Assembly (NCBI GenBank): GCA_029260055.1
Contig: JAJDDX010000461.1
Span: 1 to 64,000 of the forward strand
Origin: Phycisphaerae bacterium
GTDB lineage: Bacteria; Planctomycetota; Phycisphaerae; UBA1845
Length of the DNA stretch: 64,000 nt
Direction: 5' to 3'
In this document: in pieces, positions 59,301 through 64,000 of the stretch
How positions within the stretch are numbered: position 1 is the first letter of the stretch
How the letters are laid out: every line of letters starts with the position of its first letter
The notes under the pieces: generated by a model
The model's input: only the letters and a program-made list of their open reading frames with translations
What the model was told of the DNA's origin: nothing
The model's database searches: none
Program-made: the position numbers and the translations under genes

Positions 59301-59602
59301 GTAAAGCTCGCGTCGTAGACGGCGACCTTCGCGTCGTCCCGCCGCGATACGACTATCCGCCCGTCCGCGTACACGGCGACACCCACGGGCGCGCCAGACT
59401 CCGGCAACGACCCGAGGTACGTCCCCGCCAGATCGAACCGTACGATTGCCCTGGCCTGTGGATCGGCCACGAGGATTTCAGTATCCGTCACGGCGAGTCG
59501 TGCCGGCACCTGAAGACCCTCCGAAAGCGTCGCAACGCGCGTCAGCGGATCGAGTTGACCTACCGCCTGAATCCCGACAATCAAAGCCGCCAGAAGAGCC
59601 AT
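56345..59602 (-). CDS. Exported multihaem c-type cytochrome with N-terminal NHL beta-propeller
   Basis: 16 CxxCH motifs plus one CGGSMCH (CX4CH) counted in the translation; N-terminal NHL-type repeats 'RPTDMTVDPTTDRLYVVDSMADRLYAF', 'RTPGDVEIDAAGRVYVANSGAGTVEIY'. Confidence 0.92.
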   Translation of the reverse strand: MALLAALIVGIQAVGQLDPLTRVATLSEGLQVPARLAVTDTEILVADPQARAIVRFDLAGTYLGSLPESGAPVGVAVYADGRIVVSRRDDAKVAVYDASFTFQHFLADGVVNFVRPTDMTVDPTTDRLYVVDSMADRLYAFSSDESLALILGIRGGRSSEFKYASAVAVDPATDQMVVTDQDNFRAQVFARSGLFIRRFGHRIKFLPGGISEGWMPRSSGLAFDAAGSVYVTDALMGTLRIFTTDGAELGKVLDYGTAPGELRTPGDVEIDAAGRVYVANSGAGTVEIYAPVTLAAAGGVAGVFYDGTNAGEYDLALRRRTAIRGGSGETLGTGSGSGKGDTAAPLDGWDPPHMLQDVTCSRCHDVDAQPGGHLGLAAGQVNLCQSCHTGAGQASARIFQTQDMADPYGTNPDAPDGRGRSHAWGVPAVNADADSVGPAAGGVMDEYLDGGLIKCATCHDQHNNDVGAPLMRVPNEGDAMCKECHAPRDEGLGQRGTHPVGFAYPSGTGEFPLSADVGPAVIKEGNVECMTCHAPHYADSGTANDGRGDGMLLRAANDGTLCQVCHTEHATHAPGGPWQPTCVDCHDPHDPDSENLSLVGRTVVNQTLGVDKAVVFTARDGANSFDDGDPANNDGICQVCHTSTTYHRHDGTGTPHNAGVDCTGCHPHDTGFMPSAAACTACHGQPPDGDVAPNRAGTHDLHMNDPSGPGIANCWVCHASMDTDQHMNQVVSFASGVDANGDGGIDLSETDVCDACHSPGGPFNGVTEAKGNWVTAATVSCEGCHDTGTSAVFGVSAPPVAGDGVTWGYYASGHGRGGQVACTDCHDPAAPHFDGQARTYSFDSAYYGPSQSGVAYAAGYRLKLVGGEVPMMIPASFNITFGYNAADMRDRAFRLCFECHSSPEIFDDTPGDGIDSNYRASLPNPPRNYSYAWGSGADINEHVAHIMNYIGVNADSDWDAASTGPGGSDGRDSLTNCTTCHNVHGASGTHGSTNEPMMRDGALVGRPGYGFSYVVEDAAAGGYPWVTSTGATRESSVGAILRLNTSTMCGGSMCHGSPTPPPASSYDATGSGSGTYLEYYRPPMR

Positions 59603-59740
59603 AGCCTGCCACCTCCATGCGCCACCACGGCGCTAGCCGATCTCGTCACAGATTAGGTAACTATCGGCACGATGCCGCGCATTGGGTTAAGGGCCTTGAG
59701 TGAGCGGCCTGCGGTTACGCCGGGGCCTGGAGCCCATATG

Positions 59741-59935
59741 GGTGCCCCGTCCTTCGGGTACTCCCGAAGGACGGGGGACGAAAGTTGAGCTGAAAGGCAC
59801 TCGCGAGCGTCGATGTCACTGCACCCTTAGCCCGGTAGGGACGGTCGAGAAACGAGACCTGCCGCCTACTCTGCGGAAGTAGACGATCACGCCGTCAGTC
59901 CTTCCCCCACCCTTGCTGCGCCAGGATGGGGCACC
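59741..59935. mobile_element. MITE/REP-like element, copy A
   Basis: Termini GGTGCCCCgTCCT / AGGAtGGGGCACC (inverted, 12/13); internal perfect 14-bp hairpin CCCCGTCCTTCGGG-TACT-CCCGAAGGACGGGG. Confidence 0.65.
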
Positions 59936-60030
59936 CGTACACGTCGAATTCGTCCGCCACACGGCTGCGGGCGGGGTCATATGTAGGGGCGGGGCTCCGG
60001 GACAGCGGCACTAGAACGTCAGGAAGGTCA

Positions 60031-61776
60031 ATGCCACAGGTCGAGAACACCAGCCGACAGCCCGGCTCGCGGGTCGAACAGAGCCCCGGCCAGCGCACGC
60101 CCTGCCTGCTCATGGTGTTGGCGTTTGCGTTGCAGGCCGCCGTTGCGGCGGGTGGCGAACCGACCGGGGATCCGTGCGGGCGTTTGGACGCCGTGTGGGC
60201 TGGCAACATGGGCCCCGGGGCTTTCATCAAGGACTCCGCCATCGATGGGAACGACGCCATCATCGTCTCGGGCGATTTCGGCGGCAGCCCCGACTTCGAC
60301 CCGGGCGAGGGCGTCGACCAGCCAAGCTTGAGCCCGACTATCGATCTGTTCACAACCAAGATCCGCGCCGACGGCTCCTATGCCTGGACCTACGTGGCCC
60401 AAGCCGAGGGCACGCAGGTTGCCCAGGGGGTCGCCGTGCCAGATGATAATTCGGTCGTCGTGGCTGGAGAGTTCGCTGGGACGGTTGACTTCGATCCGAC
60501 TAACACCGTTGACGCCAGGGCCGCGGTTGGCGATCGCAACGCCTTCGTCATCAACCTCGGCCCCGATGGTACCTACCGCTGGGTCCGAACGTTCGGCCAA
60601 GGCAGCGCCGGCGTGAGCGCTAGACGCGTTGAAGTCGACTCTGTTGGAAGCCTCGTCATCGTTGGCTCGTTTTCCGGGATCGCCGATTTCGACCCCGGCC
60701 AGGGCGAGGATATCCATACGTCGACGCCCATTTATGATGTGCTAAGTAACGATGCTTTTGTCACCAAGCTAGGGTCCGACGGAAGCTATCAATGGACCCG
60801 AACGCTCGGCGGGCCGGGCTATGACAGGGGGACCGGAGTCGCCGTCGACGGGAACGACGATGTCTTCGTAACCGGGACATTCCGGGGAACCGCGGATTTC
60901 GATCCCGGACCCGGTGAGGACTGGCACACCGCCACAGGCATGGTCAGGGATATATATATCACGAAACTGCGCGCCGACGGCTCCTATGCCTGGACTCGTA
61001 CACTACCGGCCGGCTACGAGTGGGAACAAGGAGCGATCACCGTTGACCATGCCGGTAATGCGTACGTGACGGGTTGCTTCAGATGGACAGTTGACCTGGA
61101 CCCGACTGCCGGCGCTGATTTTCGTACTGCCGTCGCGGACAGTAGTGACACTTTCCTCACCATGATCCGCGGTGACGGATCGTACGGATGGACGTATACG
61201 GCCGGCGGGCAAGGCGACGAATGCGGCTTCGAGGTCGCGACCCGAGCAGGCGGTGGTGTCGTGGTGGTTGGAATGTTCCGAGGAGCAACGGACTTCGACC
61301 CGGGAAAGGGCGAGGATATCATTGTCGCCGCCGGCGACGACGTCTTCGTTATCGTCCTGCACGAGAACGGTGGCTACGAAGGCACAAGCGTGATGACAGG
61401 GCCTTATAACGAATGGGGCCGCCAAGTGGTGGTCGATTCCACCGACTCAGCGCTCGTGACAGGGCTCTTTGCCACCATTGAACCGGTGGACTTTGACCCG
61501 AGTTGCGAAGCCATCGAGCTGCCTATGCACGATCCGGATATCGGGGAGACGTTCCTCGCCAAGCTGGTTTGCCTGGAGCCTTCGGCTGACGCCAACCGGG
61601 ACGGGGACGTAGACATGCACGACTGGGCAACGTTCCAGACTTGCCTGACCGGCGAAAACCGGACCGAGTGCAATGACGGCTGCAGCCTGCTCGACTTCGA
61701 CGGTGATAGCGACATCGATATGTTCGACTACTTCGAATTCATAGCTTCGTTCCATGGACCGATCAGGGGGCAGTAG
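60031..61776 (+). CDS. Exported SBBP-type beta-propeller protein with dockerin-like C-terminus
   Basis: Repeated 'G.F.G..DFDPG.G.D......D.F...L..DGSY.W.....' blocks; end 'DANRDGDVDMHDWATFQTCLTGENRTECNDGCSLLDFDGDSDIDMFDYFEFIASFHGP'; RBS aggaaggtca. Confidence 0.85.
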   Translation: MPQVENTSRQPGSRVEQSPGQRTPCLLMVLAFALQAAVAAGGEPTGDPCGRLDAVWAGNMGPGAFIKDSAIDGNDAIIVSGDFGGSPDFDPGEGVDQPSLSPTIDLFTTKIRADGSYAWTYVAQAEGTQVAQGVAVPDDNSVVVAGEFAGTVDFDPTNTVDARAAVGDRNAFVINLGPDGTYRWVRTFGQGSAGVSARRVEVDSVGSLVIVGSFSGIADFDPGQGEDIHTSTPIYDVLSNDAFVTKLGSDGSYQWTRTLGGPGYDRGTGVAVDGNDDVFVTGTFRGTADFDPGPGEDWHTATGMVRDIYITKLRADGSYAWTRTLPAGYEWEQGAITVDHAGNAYVTGCFRWTVDLDPTAGADFRTAVADSSDTFLTMIRGDGSYGWTYTAGGQGDECGFEVATRAGGGVVVVGMFRGATDFDPGKGEDIIVAAGDDVFVIVLHENGGYEGTSVMTGPYNEWGRQVVVDSTDSALVTGLFATIEPVDFDPSCEAIELPMHDPDIGETFLAKLVCLEPSADANRDGDVDMHDWATFQTCLTGENRTECNDGCSLLDFDGDSDIDMFDYFEFIASFHGPIRGQ

Positions 61777-61802
61777 CGATCGAGACAGGTTCCGGAGGCG
61801 TC

Positions 61803-62198
61803 ATGAAGACTGATCAGCCGATGTCAGCGAAGAAGCAGGCACACAGCTACGTTGATTTTCTTCCCGCCGCGCTGATGTCGGTGCACTACCTTGTGGGCAT
61901 TTCTTGCACGCTGCTGCTGAGACAGAGCTTCGGCGGCTGGGTGTCCTGTCTCTGGTTCACGCTTCCCTACGTCGCGATCACGGGCGTCTTTACTATGAGC
62001 ATCTATCTTAAACTGGTGCATCGCCGCCGGTGGTCGAGGGCAGCGCTCCTGCTTGGCCTGACTCTTTCCGCGGGGGCGTTCGCCTACGATTGCACGCAAG
62101 GACGAACGCAGGTTGACGGACGCGGAATCGAACGCATCTACACCATCTGGTGGTGGCGTAACGGACCCAATGAGCAGGGATTCATCGGTAATGTCTAA
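61803..62198 (+). CDS. Small integral membrane protein
   Basis: 'LMSVHYLVGISCTLLLRQSF', 'CLWFTLPYVAITGVFTMSIYLKL', 'ALLLGLTLSAGAFAYDC' TM segments. Confidence 0.65.
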   Translation: MKTDQPMSAKKQAHSYVDFLPAALMSVHYLVGISCTLLLRQSFGGWVSCLWFTLPYVAITGVFTMSIYLKLVHRRRWSRAALLLGLTLSAGAFAYDCTQGRTQVDGRGIERIYTIWWWRNGPNEQGFIGNV

Positions 62199-62203
62199 AG
62201 CGA

Positions 62204-62381
62204 GGTGCCCCGTCTTTCGGGTACTCCCGAATGCTGGGGGACGGTTTTTGGCCTGAACCGCACTCGCAGCGTGGTAGCCCGGCAGGGAAGGTCGAGGCAC
62301 GAGACCTGCCGCATGCTCCACGGAAGCAGGCGATCGCAGGGTTAGTCCGTGCGCCACCCGTGCTACGCAAGGCGGGGCACC
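62204..62381. mobile_element. MITE/REP-like element, copy B
   Basis: Same order of blocks as copy A: 'ggtgccccgtctttcgggtactcccgaa...gcactcgc...cggcagggaaggtcgaggcacgagacctgccgc...gcggggcacc'. Confidence 0.65.
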
Positions 62382-62456
62382 TGCGCATCCCGCCAAACTA
62401 ACGCCCGCCGTCCGCAGATTCAGTCCGGCGAGCACTTGCCACAGCCGCGCCAAGCT

Positions 62457-62789
62457 TCAGCATGCGCGTCGGCCGTACTTGCGGTAGAGCACGATGCACG
62501 AGAGGCTTTCAACCAGGGACACTAGAATACTGTAAGTGAGGTCGCCGGAAAAGACACGGCGCCACCACGCCATGCGCGATCCTACCAAGAACCACTGCTC
62601 CCTGAACCACGATAGATCAGAGTCGGCCATGACCAGCAGAGGGAACAGAAGCCAGAGCCACGACAGTCTATCTCTGCGCCAAGCGATAGTAAGACACACG
62701 ACCGACACGATGGTCGCGTTGTACACTCTGAAGTAGCCCATCGGGTTGCCTGTTAAGTACTCGACGACGTGCGGCATGTACGCGTCCAC
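62457..62789 (-). CDS. Small integral membrane protein
   Basis: 110 aa with several hydrophobic segments ('ATIVSVVCLTIAW', 'LSWLWLLFPLLVMADSDLSW', 'YSILVSLVESLSCIVLY'). Confidence 0.5.
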   Translation of the reverse strand: MDAYMPHVVEYLTGNPMGYFRVYNATIVSVVCLTIAWRRDRLSWLWLLFPLLVMADSDLSWFREQWFLVGSRMAWWRRVFSGDLTYSILVSLVESLSCIVLYRKYGRRAC

Positions 62790-62899
62790 GGGATCACCTC
62801 TGTCTGCAGTGTAATAAAGCCGGCCGCAACTCAGCGCGCTTGCGTATGGCTGGCTACAGCACTACCTATCTTAGACCCACCAAAGTTGTTCCTCCACGT

Positions 62900-62938
62900 A
62901 GCCCTTCCTCCGCGTTTGCAGCGCATGGACGGGGCACC
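62900..62938. mobile_element. Truncated 3' end of the MITE/REP-like element (copy C)
   Basis: 'agcccttcctccgcgtttgcagcgcatggacggggcacc' versus copy A 'agtccttcccccacccttgctgcgccaggatggggcacc'. Confidence 0.45.
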
Positions 62939-62955
62939 CGCCCAACTCGCCGCCA

Positions 62956-63624
62956 CTACCCGCCGTCCGCGACGCGGCCACAATACGTAAGGCACCAGTA
63001 GTAACGCAAACAGGTGTAGCGCAGGTCACGTGCGAAGGGTGCCACCGCGGCCCGTAGATCGGCCTCACTCGGGAAGTTCTTCATGACCTCGTGGGTGGTG
63101 CGGTCCGCGAGCGTTCGCAACTGGTAGGTGTTGCCCTCGTCGTCGGTGCGTGAAACGGGTGTGCTGCTGCCGACCACGCAGGTGTTGTCGGCCAGTACCA
63201 CAAGAGCGCCGGGCCGCAGCTTGGTATGAAGAGCGGAGAGGAAGACCGGGAGGGCGGACCTCGCTATGTGCGACCACCAGAAGCCCGCGAAGGCGGCTGT
63301 GAACTCGCCCGAGACGCCCGTAAGCGTAAAGGCATCCGCCCGCGCGAATCGCACATTGGCCTTGGGGAAGTGCTTGGCGCGGGCAAGGTCGAGGACCTCG
63401 TCGCCAACATCCGTGGCTAGTATCGAGCGAGCCGCGGCCGCGATCGGCTCGGTCCAGTACCCGGTGCCGCATGCCACTTCGAGCACGTCGTGATCGGCCA
63501 GCTCACGAACGAGCATCGAACGCAACGTCGCCAGATCGGCCTGCCGCTCGGGTCTGCGGTAGATCTGCTCATACTCGCCTGCCCGGCGTGCGTAGTAGGC
63601 GGACGTGTCGTGCTCTTGCGTCAT
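62956..63624 (-). CDS. Class I SAM-dependent methyltransferase
   Basis: 'VLEVACGTGYWTEPIAAAARSILATDVGDEVLDLARAKHFPKANVRFARADAF'. Confidence 0.9.
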   Translation of the reverse strand: MTQEHDTSAYYARRAGEYEQIYRRPERQADLATLRSMLVRELADHDVLEVACGTGYWTEPIAAAARSILATDVGDEVLDLARAKHFPKANVRFARADAFTLTGVSGEFTAAFAGFWWSHIARSALPVFLSALHTKLRPGALVVLADNTCVVGSSTPVSRTDDEGNTYQLRTLADRTTHEVMKNFPSEADLRAAVAPFARDLRYTCLRYYWCLTYCGRVADGG

Positions 63625-63667
63625 GCGTAACGGCTCTCGTTTCGACGGCCCCGACGCCGGCTTGGAT

Positions 63668-64000
63668 TCAGCTCGCCATCTTGATCGCGGCGATCTTTAG
63701 AACCGCGGCAACGTCCTTCTTGTACCTGACCTCAAGTCGAACACCGCGACCCTCAGCGTACCTCGGAGCGGCATCGATGATGTCGAGAACTTCGCGCGGT
63801 AGATCGCTTAGATGGGCCACCTTGACGGCCTTCTCGCCCAGTGCGAAGCCGACCAGGAAGTGCCGCTTGCAGGGCGTCAAGTAAAGAACGGTCCGCTTCT
63901 TGTGCTTCAGGCCCATCGACCAGCCCCACTTCGCACCGGCGAACCCCCACTTCTCGGTGAGCGGGTCATACTGCGTGTACAGAGCGACCTTCAGGTCGTT
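63668..64000 (-). CDS. DUF3788-like protein, 5' end beyond window
   Basis: Minus-strand reading continues to the window edge: 'NDLKVALYTQYDPLTEKWGFAGAKWGWSMGLKHKKRTVLYLTPCKRHFLVGFALGEKAVKVAHLSDLPREVLDIIDAAPRYAEGRGVRLEV'. Confidence 0.65.
   Translation of the reverse strand, partial: NDLKVALYTQYDPLTEKWGFAGAKWGWSMGLKHKKRTVLYLTPCKRHFLVGFALGEKAVKVAHLSDLPREVLDIIDAAPRYAEGRGVRLEVRYKKDVAAVLKIAAIKMAS

Noticed and set aside
59741-62381. Composite transposon carrying two genes
   Set aside because: No transposase ORF and no recognisable target-site duplication outside the repeat pair; repeats may be independent insertions.
61824-62453. Minus-strand 209-aa ORF
   Set aside because: Spans a repeat element and the antisense of a membrane protein gene; no domain signal.

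Overview
The window is high-GC bacterial DNA whose exported-protein repertoire looks like Planctomycetes or a related lineage. I infer this from dockerin-like C-termini, cysteine-rich repeats, TPR-fused Ser/Thr kinases paired with ECF sigma factors, and beta-helix proteins. About 44 CDSs are supportable; most other ORFs in the track are GC-rich shadow frames. Main content: (1) two parallel loci, each with an ECF sigma factor, a Ser/Thr kinase, a 'YQGxL' fibre protein and an 'IDGGG...GQPDAG' exported protein (5.5-16.8 kb and 33.6-41.8 kb); (2) an old-yellow-enzyme, ferredoxin, ATC-hydrolase-like operon (20.6-23.6 kb); (3) a tightly coupled five-gene cluster at 42.06-48.81 kb: Cache-PAS-GAF sensor without a kinase domain, cytosolic NiFe hydrogenase small and large subunits, hydrogenase maturation protease, and hybrid histidine kinase. 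This looks like a poorly characterised H2-sensing system and is the best candidate for an undescribed system here; (4) a giant beta-helix protein and an NHL-propeller multihaem cytochrome c with 16 CxxCH motifs plus one CX4CH motif; (5) several non-coding or decayed structures: a MITE/REP-like family with terminal inverted repeats (three copies), an 8-bp microsatellite, a scar joining the 3' ends of two genes head to head, an orphan dockerin-like gene end, and a direct-repeat gene module. No rRNA, tRNA, CRISPR array or transposase gene was recognised. Everything is based on reading the sequence and ORF translations; no database search was run.
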